DNA of 53,543 nucleotides from Gnetum montanum (GCA_015680685.1 MNCI01022759.1:42124-95666); one strand, 5' to 3'; counted from the stretch's first letter, positions 1 through 10,607 are shown. The notes: generated by a model not told the origin, from the letters alone. Numbers and translations are program-made.

Positions 1-294
1 AAATCAAATTTTGGTCTCCAAATGATGGTCATTCATTCCTCTACGCCCTGCGTATACGCTAGGCGTAAGGCCCAGCGTAGAGAGACTTTCGAGCCCCAGA
101 AATGCATCAAAACGTGCCAGAATCGAGCGTCCAGACCCCCCAGGACCTTCCCCAAGGTTCCCAGTAGCTCTTGGGCACCCAAAAATCAATTTTTGACCTT
201 AAAATAAAGCATTTTCATGTGTATACGCTGGGTACATTTTTGGCTTACGCTGGCATGTTATACGCTTACGCTGGCATCCTCTACGCTCAGCATC

Positions 295-355
295 CACAGC
301 GTATACGCCCGCCCCACAGCGTATACGCCCGCCCCACAGCGTATACGCCAGCAAA
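295..355. repeat. 20-bp tandem repeat with the palindrome GCGTATACGC, x3
   Basis: The unit CACAGCGTATACGCCCGCCC is repeated about three times. Each unit holds the perfect 10-bp palindrome GCGTATACGC. Further single copies or near copies lie at 50-60 and 220-230. The cluster ends about 90 bp upstream of the LTR TATA box, where U3 enhancer elements are expected. Confidence 0.85.
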
Positions 356-440
356 TGTAACACTTGTAAATTAAATCCAGCCTGATGTAGCGTATACACG
401 CACATGTCTCCCAACCCGATTTTCCTGGTAACCCTACCCC

Positions 441-448
441 TATAAATA
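441..448 (+). promoter_or_regulatory. TATA box of LTR Z
   Basis: TATAAATA follows a C-rich stretch and lies downstream of the palindrome cluster. The matching position in LTR A has TATAAAA at 10601. Transcription would start about 30 bp downstream, which sets the start of R. Confidence 0.7.
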
Positions 449-902
449 GCCCAGTTTTCTGCATTTTCAGGTGGACCAAATTTCTAACAGAGTAGACCCA
501 GAGCAATTACGCTGTCGGGGCCTTTCATCCACCTTGTGTCAAAGCCACAACTGCGTTTGGACCAGTGCACTTTGTAATCAATTCTCAATACAAAACAGTT
601 TACATTTTGCCCAGATTTATTGAAGTTTTCTTCGTTTTTCAGTTTACGTTTACAGGCTCATTTACATTATCGTGCTTGTTTACGGTTTACATTTAACGTG
701 CATTGTTTACGTATAACCCAACGTGTTGTAGCAGCAAACGTTGGGGAAGTCCTTGTTTGATCCGCGTGCGGACCATTCAAGGCACTCTGCCTTCGTCCGT
801 TCCAGCTTACCCTCAAGCGGAGGCAGGGTCGACTGTGCTTGTCCGTAGATCTTTCGGTGCTCGTAACGTTCTAGCCTTGCACCGATGATTTCGGTCGGTA
901 CA

Positions 903-1408
903 ATGGCTTTGGCTCTCTATCAACAGGTTTCCCCTACACACTAAACAAGGACCCTGTTCCTCCAAAGGATGCAACACATCATCACGTGGCTTTGGCTCTC
1001 CACCAACAGGTTCCCTATAAACACTAAACAAGGGCCCTATTCCTCCAAAGGACGTAACCCATCATCATGTGGCTTTGGTTTTACCAAAAAGTCCCCTTGA
1101 ACACTAAGCAAGAGTCTTGTGCCGCCAAAGGACATACACATCATGTTTTAAGCATGATATGCACACATACCCGGACATCGTCTTCATCACGCCATGAGCC
1201 CTTCATTGGTTACCAATCCCAACAATTTCCATTTCCCTATCAAATACAAATTCCACTTCCCCAATCCTATGTACTACTAAACATGGTACAATGACATCTA
1301 GCCAGTTGGCAAAGGACAACGTCTCTACCAAGTTACTTGTGGTGTTTTGCAATTCTTCATCGACGCTTCTCGGGTCGATTCCTCCAAGAATTAACAAAGA
1401 GGGGCCAA
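903..1408 (+). other. A 3' UTR, copy 1, with a triplicated 83-bp block
   Basis: Non-coding. Three consecutive blocks of about 83 bp (905-987, 988-1070, 1071-1145) share GGCTTTGG, ACACTAAACAAG and CCTCCAAAGGA. The stretch ends in the purine-rich CAAAGAGGGG at 1395-1404, a likely polypurine tract just before the LTR start at 1409. The left end at 903 is the junction with LTR Z. Confidence 0.7.
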
Positions 1409-1746
1409 TGAAACACCAAAAAATTATTTGCTTAGTACTTTCCCAACCATAATCAACCTAAGTCATGATGTTCCCCAGCATGAATAGAGCTTGAGGGCCC
1501 CATAGATAGCTTCAAGCAGAATCGAACTCCACGAGGAGCAGTTCCCTGGGACCCATCGACGACCATGACCACATCTGCTATCAAAAATGGCAACTTTGGA
1601 GCTCAAGATACTTAATCTTCACTAAGTATGCATTCTCAGCATATACGCCAAGCATATAGTCCCAACATTCACAGCGTATACGCCCATCATTCATGCCTCA
1701 CATGTACACTCAGCATGTATGACTGACGTATATGCCCGACATGCAA
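1409..1746 (+). mobile_element. 5' fragment of LTR A, copy 1
   Basis: It begins TGAAACACC directly after the PPT-like CAAAGAGGGGCCAA and follows the full LTR at 9737 up to GCAATCCCTG. There it switches to the PBS of the reverse-oriented element B. TCCCTG is common to both partners, so the switch lies in a short stretch of microhomology. GTATACGC half-palindromes are present at 1650-1690. Confidence 0.75.
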
Positions 1747-1764
1747 TCCCTGGCAACAGCGCCA
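1747..1764 (-). other. Primer-binding site of element B (tRNA-Asp type)
   Basis: The minus strand reads TGGCGCTGTTGCCAGGGA, one base after the LTR terminus ...CTCATCA. It differs little from the TGGCGCCGTTGCCGGGGA type used by Athila elements. It would prime minus-strand DNA synthesis if the element were intact. Confidence 0.8.
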
Positions 1765-2584
1765 ATGATGAGTGGCAATGTACCCCTACACTCAACCATA
1801 TGAAATGAGCATCGCACACAAGATCTGGTAGAACTCCGCAAATGGACTAGTTGTGGCACCTAGATAGTTAGCATTAGGTCGCAGTTCGTTGTCTTCCCAC
1901 CTAGACTAGTTTTGCATATGTCACGTATGGTTTAGTCTAGATGAGGTGTATAATGTGTTCTAATTCTAATGCTACTCCTGATGGCAGTAGAAAATAATAT
2001 TAACTAAGCTAAGCTATGAGGGAAAGGGTAAGAAAATATAATCTAGCCTAAGTGTGATGAGCAACTGATTCCTTGATCAATTGTACACATCTTGGAGCTC
2101 GTGCACGACTACCACTGGGACTACCAAGCCTACGCCACTTGGTTACCAAGCATAGATCCTAGCTACACCATTGGGCTACCAAGCAGTCACACTTAAATAC
2201 TCATAATCAAGTTGTACTTGTTCCACTTCTAGGAGCTTAAGGGTGAGAGACTAATCGCGATGAGTAACCGATTCCTTGACTAGCCGTACACATCCGTAGA
2301 TGCTTGTAATTAAGTCATACTCACGTCACACTATGAAAGCAATAAATAATATTAAATAAATAACAAATAAATAAACTAAGTGAATGCTACAATGATCAAG
2401 TAATCTCAATCTTTATTACTGGTCATTTGCATGTCCAAGTATGGCACACTAGAATAAAGACACTGTACAATTACATTCACCACCCTGCGGGCAGACACGA
2501 GAAAAAATATAACTTTGGAGGGATCAAACTGCCAGAGCTTCGCTACTCTAAAACTGGGATCTCGAAAAAGGGAGAGCCACATCT

Positions 2585-2592
2585 TATTTATA
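2585..2592 (-). promoter_or_regulatory. TATA box of LTR B, copy 1
   Basis: TATAAATA on the minus strand, conserved in the second copy at 6739-6746. It lies just downstream of the GCGATATCGC cluster. Confidence 0.65.
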
Positions 2593-2605
2593 GATATGGT
2601 GGCAG

Positions 2606-2712
2606 ACTACGATATCACATACGCGATATTGTAGGGGAAGACACGATATCGTGTATGCGATATCACAGGGGATGCGATATCGCATCGGTCGCGATATCGC
2701 GTATGCGATCTC
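2606..2712. repeat. GCGATATCGC palindrome cluster in U3 of LTR B
   Basis: At least six full or one-mismatch copies of (G)CGATATCG(C), several joined as CATACGCGATAT. The cluster is immediately upstream of the LTR TATA box on the minus strand. The same cluster is in copy 2 at 6764-6868. Confidence 0.85.
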
Positions 2713-2739
2713 ATGGCCTATGTGAATCACATCTCATCA

Positions 2740-2751
2740 TACCTCCATGAC
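2740..2751 (-). other. Polypurine tract preceding LTR B
   Basis: The minus strand reads GTCATGGAGGTA directly before the LTR start TGATGAG. The same arrangement precedes LTR F (CATGGATGTA, then TGATGAG, near 51511) and copy 2 (GTTGTGGGGGTA). Moderately purine-rich. Confidence 0.6.
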
Positions 2752-2849
2752 TAAATAAAAAATCATCCTCAAGTTACAAGGAGAACAAGCTTCAATGATT
2801 ACACAGTGGATAGGTATGGGATTATTAACTGGAAAAAGAAATGGACTAA

Positions 2850-3765
2850 TGCCGCAGTGTGGGAAGACACAACACAGAGAAAAAAAATACTACAACTACC
2901 AAAATGTGGAACTCATGTAGTTCCTGGTGATGGTGGCTCTTCCATGGGTGCTTTTCCTTTGTCATGTGATCCAAGCTTTGAAGGTTAACGATGCTGAAGA
3001 ATAGCCTGGAGCTTCTTCTCTTTAGTTCGGGGGTCTTGTGCCGTCCATGCTGATGCTCCGATGTTTGATGGAATTGGCACTTCCCACGGACATGGTAGTT
3101 GCGGAAACATGTGATTAGCCTTGACATATCATGCTGTGAACACCCGTCATTCCTCTTCATATGCTCTAGCTTTGTCTTTGTATTCATGAAGTTCTGTTAG
3201 CTATCGATCCAAGTCATTTGCCACGTCTTTCTATCCTTGGTAGCTTTCTTTTACCACCACGAGTTCAGAATTTGCGACATCTAATTTTTCAGCCAACTTC
3301 TTTCGCTCTGCAAATTCTGCTTCATATTTGATATGGGTGGAAGCTACCTGTTTCTTGAGCTCTAACCTCAGGCATCCTAGTTTTAACATGGCCAGGTTGG
3401 CGTATGAAAGGTTTGTCAACTCCATGTATTCAGTTAAGTCATGGATCTACAAGTCTCGGTTCTTAATTTCTGCTTGGTGGGTGTAGGCATAAGTGTCGAA
3501 TATGGCTATCCAATCAGTGTGCTGGGCACTGATGTTGTGGATTTGAGCTTTGGACATATGGATCTCCTTCTCCAAGATTTCCTTGTACATCCCCACTTAA
3601 TCATGGAAATTCTCCTTCAGCTTCTCATGTTGTTTAGTCTCATTCTACCACGTGCTAATTTCGATGGCTAATTTTTATTGAATAGCGCATACCTCCTCCA
3701 TTGAGAGGGTTCTATTTTCTTTGGCTAAACAGCTTACATCTCGATTGACCTAAATGAACTGTTCT
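2850..3765 (-). pseudogene. Unknown coiled-coil protein relic, copy 1
   Basis: Reading the minus strand from about 3765 downward gives a protein-like track rich in Lys, Glu, Leu and Ala. It includes KLAEKLDVANSELVVVKESY and LKKQVASTHIKYEAEFAE, with heptad spacing typical of a coiled coil, then DKGKAPMEEPPSPG near 2930. Several stops, mostly TAG, and at least one frame change break it. The family is not recognised. It lies just upstream of the PPT of B on the same strand, so it is either the last ORF of B or a further antisense ORF relative to A. The second copy is at 7050-7915 with different breaks, so decay continued after duplication. Confidence 0.5.
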
Positions 3766-4208
3766 CGTCCTGGAATCACGATGTTAAACTGATACCACAG
3801 CTCATCCTGGAATCATAATGGTAAACTCATACCACAGCTCGTCCTGGAATCATGACGGTAAACTGATACCATAGCTCGTCCTGGAATCACAATGGTAAAC
3901 TAATACCACAGCTCATCCTGGAATCATGACGGTAAACTAATACCATCGCTCGTCTTGGAATCATGATGGTAAACTGATACCACAGCTTGTCCTAGAATTA
4001 CGATGGTACATTGATACCACAGCTTGTCCTGGAATCACGATGGTAAACTGATACCACAGCTTGTCCTGGAATCACGACGGTAAACTGATACCAAAGCTCA
4101 TCCTAGAATCACGATGGTAAACTGATACCACAACTCGTCCTAGAATCACGATGGTAAACTGATACCACAGCTCGTCTTGGAATCATGATGATAAACTGGT
4201 ACCACAGA
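3765..4208. repeat. 37-38 bp tandem array, about 12 units
   Basis: The unit contains CTGGAATCACGATGGTAAAC followed by TGATACCACAGCTCGTC. Units differ by a few transitions each. The matching array in U2 (7918-8434) has about 14 units, so copy number changed after the 4.1-kb duplication. Confidence 0.9.
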
Positions 4209-5018
4209 GTGTCCGCAATGACAATAAACTAGCAACCGTCTAGCACGATAGTAAACTAGCATAGTCACATTCGCCAGAGTCCGCTAAGACTATAAACTCG
4301 TTTACCTCTTTAGGGTTTGCCAAGACTAGAAACTGGCAATGTACCATCCGCCATGATGCTAAACGGGAAATGTCCAAAGGGTCATGACATAAAACTAACC
4401 CATGATAGTCAACTACGACTATAAACTAGCAATTTTCTCTCTGGCACCTCACTCTATGGCTGCATCCCAACTTCATCAGAGCCGTTGCATCGCTCGTCAT
4501 CAGCCGATCCTACCAACTTTGCTTCCATTCATATACAGTGCCTAAAATCTCATTAGGTGACTTCATTTCATCAGTAGTTGTTTAAGTCTAAGCTTGCTTA
4601 CTCACTCATGGTTTTTTTGTCTTCTTGGAGTTGTGTTTGCAGGATGACACTCAAAGGTGTTCGTACAAGAATGCACTTCGTCATAAGCAGCAAGGTGAAA
4701 TGTTGTTCATAACACACATGGAAAGACTAAATCCATCCATTCACTAGTACTTCTCCTGCTACATGTCCCACCTATCCCTCAACATCTCCTACTTGGTTAC
4801 ATCCTAGGCACACCCAGTAGAGCCCAAAACATTGAACATACCATTGCATACTACGCCACCCTTAGGCGATTTCAACCCACAACATGGCATTTGAGCATGT
4901 GCAAAAGATCAAAAAAACAACAAAAAAATGTCCCTTCCCAAATAAAACACAAAGTGGGATGGCATTTGCCTCGAAAGCAAACACTCATGTCAAAAACAAT
5001 CAAGTAACATCATGTTGC
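4209..5018 (+). other. A post-integrase spacer and 3' UTR
   Basis: Non-coding. 4209-4440 holds irregular repeats around ATAAACTAGCA, like those after the integrase of C at 12690-13110. The rest is unique 3' UTR running to the 83-bp triplicate of unit 2. No ORF with recognisable similarity. Confidence 0.65.
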
Positions 5019-5524
5019 ATGACTTTGGCTCTCTGTCAACAAGTTTCCCCTAAACACTAAACAAGGACCCTATTCCTCCAAAGGATGCAACACATCATCA
5101 GGTGGCTTTGGCTCTCCGCCAACAGGTTCTCTCTAAACACTAAACAAGGGCCATGTTCCTCCAAAGGATGTAACCCATCATCACGTGACTTTGGTCTTTC
5201 CAACAAGTCCTCTTGAACATTAAGCAAGAGTCTTGTACTGTCAAAGGACATACACATCATGTTTTAAGCATGATCTACACACATACCCGGACATCCTCTT
5301 CATCATGCCATGAGCCCTTCATTGGTTACCAATCCCAACAATTTCCATTTCCCTATCAAATACAAATTCCACTTCCCCAATCCTATGTACTATTGAACAT
5401 GGTACGATGATGTCTAGCCAGTTGGTAAAGGAAAATGTCTCTACCAAGTTGCTTGTGGTGTTTTGTACTTCTTTGTCGATGCTTATCGGGTCGATTCCTC
5501 CAAGAATCAATAAAGAGGGTCCAA
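5019..5524 (+). other. A 3' UTR, copy 2, with the 83-bp triplicate
   Basis: Second copy of 903-1408: three blocks starting near 5021, 5103 and 5186. It ends with the PPT-like TAAAGAGGGTCCAA just before TGAAACACC at 5525. Confidence 0.7.
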
Positions 5525-5856
5525 TGAAACACCATAAAATTTTGAGGTTAGTACTTTCCCAACCAGAATCGAGCTAAGTCATGATGTTCCCTAGCATGAC
5601 TAGAGCTTGAGGGCCCCACAGACAGCTTCAAGCAGAATCTAACTCCACGAGGAGTAGAATCGAACTCCCTGGGACCCATCGACAACCACGACCACATCTC
5701 CTACCAAAAATGGCAACTTTAGAACTCAAGATACTTAATCTTTAGTAAGTATGCATTCTTAGCGTATACACCCAACATTCATAGCATATACGCCCAACAT
5801 ACATGCCTCACATGTACACTTAGCATGTATGACTGACGTATACGCCCGACATGCAA
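5525..5856 (+). mobile_element. 5' fragment of LTR A, copy 2
   Basis: Same extent and same switch point to B (after GCAATCCTCG) as copy 1. This shows that the A/B junction existed before the tandem duplication. Confidence 0.75.
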
Positions 5857-6893
5857 TCCTCGGCAATGGCTCCAATGATGAGCGGCGAGGTACCCCTACA
5901 CTCAACCATACGAAACAAGCATCGCACACATCATCCAGTCAAACTCCACAGATGGACTAGTTGTGGCACCTAGATAGTTAGCCTTAGGTTGCAGTTCGCT
6001 ATCTTCCCACCTAGACTAGTTTTGCATATGTCACATATGGTTTAGTCTAGATGAGGTGTATCATGTGTTCTAATTCTAACGCTACTCCTGATGGCAGTGG
6101 AAAATAATATTAACTAAGGTAAGATATGAGGGAAAGGGTAAGAAAATCTAATCTTGCCTAAGTGTGATGAGCAACTGATTCCTTGATCAACCATGCACAT
6201 CTTGGACCTCATGCACAACTACCACTAGGATTACCAAGCGTAGGCCTAGGTACACCACTGGGATTACCAAGCGTAGACCCCAAATACGCCATTGGGTTAC
6301 CAAGCGTAGATCCTAGCTACACCACTAGGCTACCAAGTAGTCACACTTAAATGCTCCTAATCAAGTCCTACTCATTCGTCTTCTAGGAGTTTAATGGTCA
6401 GAGACTAATAGCGATGAGTAACTGATTCCTTGACTAGTTGTACACATCTGTAGATGCTCATAATCAAGTCATACTCACACCGCGCTATGAAAGCAATAAA
6501 AGACATTAAATAAATAACAAATAAATAAACTAATTGAATGCTGCAATGATGAAGTAATCTCGATCTTTATTGCTGGTCATGTGTGTGTCCAAGTACGACA
6601 CACTCGAATAAACACACCATACAATTACATTCACCACACTGCGGGTAGACACGGGAAAAAATCTAACTCTGGATGGATCAAACTACCAGAGCTTCACTAC
6701 TCTATAACTGGGATCCCAAACAAGGGAGAGCCACATTTTATTTATAGCTATGGTGGCAAACTGTGATATCGCGTACGCAATATCGTAGGGGAAGACGCTA
6801 TATCGCGTATGCGATATCGCGGGGGATGTGATATTGCGTCGGCTGTGATATCGCATACGCGATATCACGGCCTATGAAAATCACGTCTCATAA
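5857..6893 (-). mobile_element. LTR B, copy 2, with its PBS (5857-5874)
   Basis: Minus strand: the PBS reads TGGAGCCATTGCCGAGGA, more decayed than in copy 1. LTR 5876-6893 has a TATA box at 6739-6746 and GCGATATCGC palindromes at 6764-6868. The LTR start has lost its TG (now TTATGAG). The PPT region GTTGTGGGGGTA follows at about 6894. Confidence 0.8.
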
Positions 6894-6999
6894 TACCCCC
6901 ACAACTAAATAAAAACTCATCCTTGAGTTACAAGGAGAACAAGCTTCAGTGATTACATAGTGGATAGGTATGGGATTATTAACTGGAAAAAGAAATGGA

Positions 7000-7915
7000 C
7001 TAATGCCACAGTGTGGGAAGACACAACACAGAGAAAAAAATACTACAACTATAAAAATGTGGAACTCATGTAGTTCCTGGTGGAGGTGGCTCCTCCATGG
7101 GTGCTTTCCCTTTGTCACATGCTCCAAGATTTGAAGGTTGAAAACATTGAAGAATAGCCTAGAGCTTCTCCTCTTCGGTCTGGGGGTCTTGTGTCATCCA
7201 TGTTGATGCTCCAATGTTTGATGGAGTCGGCACTTCCCACAGATAGGGTAGTTGCGGAAACATTTGATTAGCTTTGACATATCATGCCACAAACACCCAT
7301 CATTCCTCTTCATATGCTCTAGCTTTGTCTTTGTATTTGTAAAGTTATATTAGCCGTCAAGCCAAGTCAGTTGCCACATCTTTCTGTCCTTGGTAGGTTT
7401 CTTTTACCATGACGAGTTCAGAATTTACGACATCTAATTTTTCAACCAACTTCTTTTGCTCTGTAAATTTTGCTTCATATTTGATATGGGTGGAAGCTAC
7501 CTATTTCTCAAGCTTTGACCTTGGGTGTCCCGCTATTAACATGGCCAGGCTGGCATATCGAAGGTTTGCCAACTCCATGTATTCAGTTAAGTCCTAGATT
7601 TGCAGGTCCCAGTTCTTAATTTCTTCTTGGTGGGCATAGGCATAAGTGTCCAATATGGCCCCCCAATCAGTGTGCTGGGCACTGATGTTGTGGATTTGAG
7701 CTTTGGCCATATGGATCTCCTTCTCTAGGATTCGTTTGCACATTCCCACCTGATCACGGAAATGCTCCTTCAGCTTCTCATGTCATTTAGCTTCATACTG
7801 CCATGTGCTAATTTCAATGGCTGATTTTCTTCGAATAGCACGTACCTCCTCCATTGAGAGGGTTCAATTTTCTCTTGCTAAATAGCCTACATCTCGGCTG
7901 ACCCAAATGAACTGT
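7000..7915 (-). pseudogene. Unknown coiled-coil protein relic, copy 2
   Basis: Duplicate of 2850-3765. The same order of segments can be followed, including the part matching the KLAEKLDVANSE block near 7400, again interrupted by stops and small indels. Family unknown. Confidence 0.45.
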
Positions 7916-7917
7916 TC

Positions 7918-8434
7918 TCATCCTAGAATCATGATGGTAAACTAATACCACAGCTCATCGTAGAATCACGATGGTAAACTCATACCACAGCTCATCCTGG
8001 AATCATGACAGTAAGCTAATACCATAGCTTGTCCTGGAATCACAACAGTAAGCTAATACCATAACTTGTCTTGGAATCACGACAATAAACTGATACCACA
8101 GCTCGTCCTGGAATCACGACGGTAAATTGATACCACAGTTCATCCTGGAATCATGATGGTAAACTGATACCACAGCTCGTCCTAGAATCATGACGGTACA
8201 CTGATACCACAGCTCGTCCTGGAATCACAACGGTAAACTGATACCACAGCTCATCCTAGAATCACGATGGTAAACTAATACCATATCTTGTCATGGAATC
8301 ATGATGGTAAACTGATACCACAGCTCGTCCTAGAATCACGACGGTAAACTAATACCACAGCTCGTCCTGGAATCATGATGGTAAACTGATACCACAACTC
8401 ATCCTGGAATCATGAAGATAATCTAGTACCACAA
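7918..8434. repeat. 37-38 bp tandem array, about 14 units
   Basis: Same unit as 3765-4208 (GGTAAACTGATACCACAGCT core). The two arrays differ in unit number and in which units carry which changes. Confidence 0.9.
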
Positions 8435-9244
8435 AGTATCTACAATGACAATAAACTAGCACCCGTATGGCATGACAGTAAACTGCCACATTCACATTCA
8501 CCAGAGTCCACTAAGACTATAAACTGGTTTGCCTCTTCACGGACCGTCAAGACTAGAAACTGGCAATGTACCGTCTACCATGACGCTAAACGGGAAATGT
8601 CCAATGTGTCATGACATAAAACTAACCCATGATAGTCAGCTACGACTATAAACTAGAAATTTTCTCTTTGGCACCTCGCTCTGTGGCTGCATCCCATCTT
8701 CATCATAGCCGCTGCATCGCTCGCCATCAGCCGATCCTACCAACTTTGCTGCCATTCATATACAGTGCCTGAAATCTCATCCAGTGCCTTTGTTTCATCA
8801 ATAGCTATTTAAGTCTAAGCTTTCTTACTCACTCATTGTTTTCTTCTCTTCTTGGAGTTGTGTTTGTAGGATGACACTTAGAGGTGTTCATACAAGAATG
8901 CACTTCTTCATAAGCAACAAGGTGAGATGTTGTTCACAACACACGTGGCAAGACTAAATCAAGCCATTCACTAGTACATCTCCTGTTACATGTCCCACCT
9001 ATCCCTCAACATGTCCTACTTGGTTACATCATGGGCACACCCAGTACAGCCCAAAACATTGAACATATCGTTTCATACTACACCACCCTTAGGCTATTGC
9101 AGCCCACAACATGGCATTTGAGCATGTTCAAAAGATCGAAAAAATAACAAAAAGTTTCCCTTCCCACATAAAACAAAAAGTGGGATGACAGTTGCCTCAA
9201 AAGTAAACACTCATGTCTAAAACAATCAAGTAACATCACGTTGC
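8435..9244 (+). other. A post-integrase spacer and 3' UTR, copy 2
   Basis: Matches 4209-5018: irregular ATAAACTAGCA repeats to about 8660, then unique 3' UTR. Nothing coding seen. Confidence 0.65.
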
Positions 9245-9736
9245 ATGGCTTTGGCTCTCTATCAAGAGGTTTCCCCTAAACACTAAACAAGGGCCCTGTT
9301 TCTCCAAAGGATGCAACAAATCATAAGGTGTATTTGGCTCTTTGCCAACAGGTTTCCTCTAAACACTAAACAAGGGTCCTGTTCCTCCAAAGGACGTAAC
9401 CCATCATCACGTGTCTTTGGTTTTGCTAACAAGTCCTCTTGAACACTAAGTAAGAGTGTTGTACCACCAAAGGACAAATAGGTCATGTTTTAAGCATGAT
9501 CCGCACACATACCTAGACATCCTCTTCATCACGCCATGAGCCCTTCATTGGTTACCAATCCCAATAGTTTTCTTTTCCCTATCAAATAGAAATTCCACTT
9601 CCCTAATCCTATGTACTACTAAACATGGTACGATGACGTCTAGCCAGTTGGCAAAGGACAATGTCTCTACCAAGTTGCTTGTAGTGTTCTGCACTTCTTG
9701 GGTCAATTCCTCCAAGCATCAACAAAGAAGGGCCAA
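9245..9736 (+). other. A 3' UTR, copy 3, leading to the intact LTR
   Basis: Third copy of the 83-bp triplicate (from 9247). It ends with CAAAGAAGGGCCAA just before the LTR start TGAAACACTG. Confidence 0.7.
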
Positions 9737-10198
9737 TGAAACACTGAAAAAGTATAAGCTTAGCACTTTCCCAACCAGAATCTAGCTAAGTCATGACGTT
9801 CCCCACCATGACTAGAGCTTGAGGGCCTCACAGACAGCTTCAAGCATAAATGAACTCCACGAGGAGCAGTTCCCTAAGACACACCGATGACCATGACCAC
9901 ATATGCTACCAAAAATGACAACTTCAGATCTCAAGATACTTAATCTTCACTAAGTATGCATTCTCAGTGTATACACCCAACGTATACGCCCAACATTCAC
10001 AGCGTATACACCCAGCATACACGCCTCACATGTATACTCAACATGTATGACTGACGTATACGCTCGGCATGCAATCCCTGAAGATGGCATGGAAATAGCA
10101 CTTTAGAGAAAGATTTGGTACGAGACATCAACTCACATGAATAGAGTAGTCATCAGGTGCTGAAATCATGCATTCTAGAGTTCATACGGTGAGTATGC

Positions 10199-10274
10199 AG
10201 CGTATACGCCCAGCGTATACACCCAGCATGCATTCACAGCATATACGCCTAGCAGATATAGCGTATACACCCAG
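10199..10274. repeat. GCGTATAC(G/A)C-CCAGC repeats in U3 of LTR A
   Basis: Repeats of AGCGTATACGCCCAGC, some with CA for CG, as expected from CpG decay. Homologous to the cluster in Z. Confidence 0.75.
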
Positions 10275-10600
10275 CCTGCACAATGCACACCAATCAAAAC
10301 TCTTCAGAAACATGTCAAATCAATGTCAACCAAGTTGAAGGTCTACAAGCAACATCTTCATGGCATCTAAATTCAAATCTGAAGGCTGAAGAACTTCTTT
10401 TGCTTTGATCAAGTCTGTATGCCAAGATCAGCACATATACACTGGTGTACAGCAGTATACGCTGGCATGCAACATGTTGTACACTTGTAAAATTTCATTC
10501 TTTTCCACTCAGTCAACGTGCCACATGTCACCCAACCCGAAAGTCCAGCACCCCGTAGCTAATCATCCCCTCTCAAACCCACGCCTAACATCAAAACTCG

Positions 10601-10607
10601 TATAAAA
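10601..10607 (+). promoter_or_regulatory. TATA box of LTR A
   Basis: TATAAAA about 330 bp downstream of the U3 palindromes, at the position matching the TATA box of Z. Confidence 0.6.

Larger units (their letters stand above)
1..902 (+). mobile_element. Z: 3' part of a Tat-like LTR (U3-R-U5), 5' end off-window
   Basis: This is the same LTR family as the full copy at 9737-11177. Both have GCGTATACGC palindromes in U3, then a TATA box, a block reading TTGGACCAGTGCA, and a U5 block with CCATTCAAGGCACTCTGCC. The LTR ends in ...TCGGTACA at 902. The next bases are not a primer-binding site but A's 3' UTR, so this is read as the 3' LTR of an element inserted into A. It keeps many CpGs that its relative at 9737-11177 has lost, so it is probably the youngest insertion here. 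No coding sequence is visible. Confidence 0.8.
1766..2739 (-). mobile_element. LTR B, copy 1 (Athila-like, reverse orientation)
   Basis: On the minus strand the LTR runs from TGATGAGATG to ...GGTACATTGCCACTCATCA, 974 bp, with TGATGAG/CTCATCA as terminal inverted repeats. Both termini match LTR F (51521-52562), which starts TGATGAGAGC and ends GGTACCTTGCCTCTCATCA. A PPT lies on one side and a PBS on the other, so a single LTR carries both flanks. A TATA box (2585-2592) and U3 palindromes (2606-2712) are present. Confidence 0.85.
903..9244. repeat. Tandem duplication of a 4.1-4.2 kb composite unit (U1 903-5018, U2 5019-9244)
   Basis: Each unit contains, in the same order: A's 3' UTR with a triplicated 83-bp block; the first about 335 bp of LTR A; a reverse-oriented Athila-like LTR (B); a coiled-coil ORF relic on the minus strand; a 37-bp tandem array; and more of A's 3' UTR. 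A third copy starts at 9245 and follows the unit to about 10085, then continues as an intact LTR A instead of switching to B. The two units align almost end to end with scattered substitutions and small indels, so the duplication is not recent. Confidence 0.85.

Noticed and set aside
3765-4208. CRISPR-like or origin-like array
   Set aside because: Units are directly adjacent without unique spacers, and the context is plant retrotransposon DNA.
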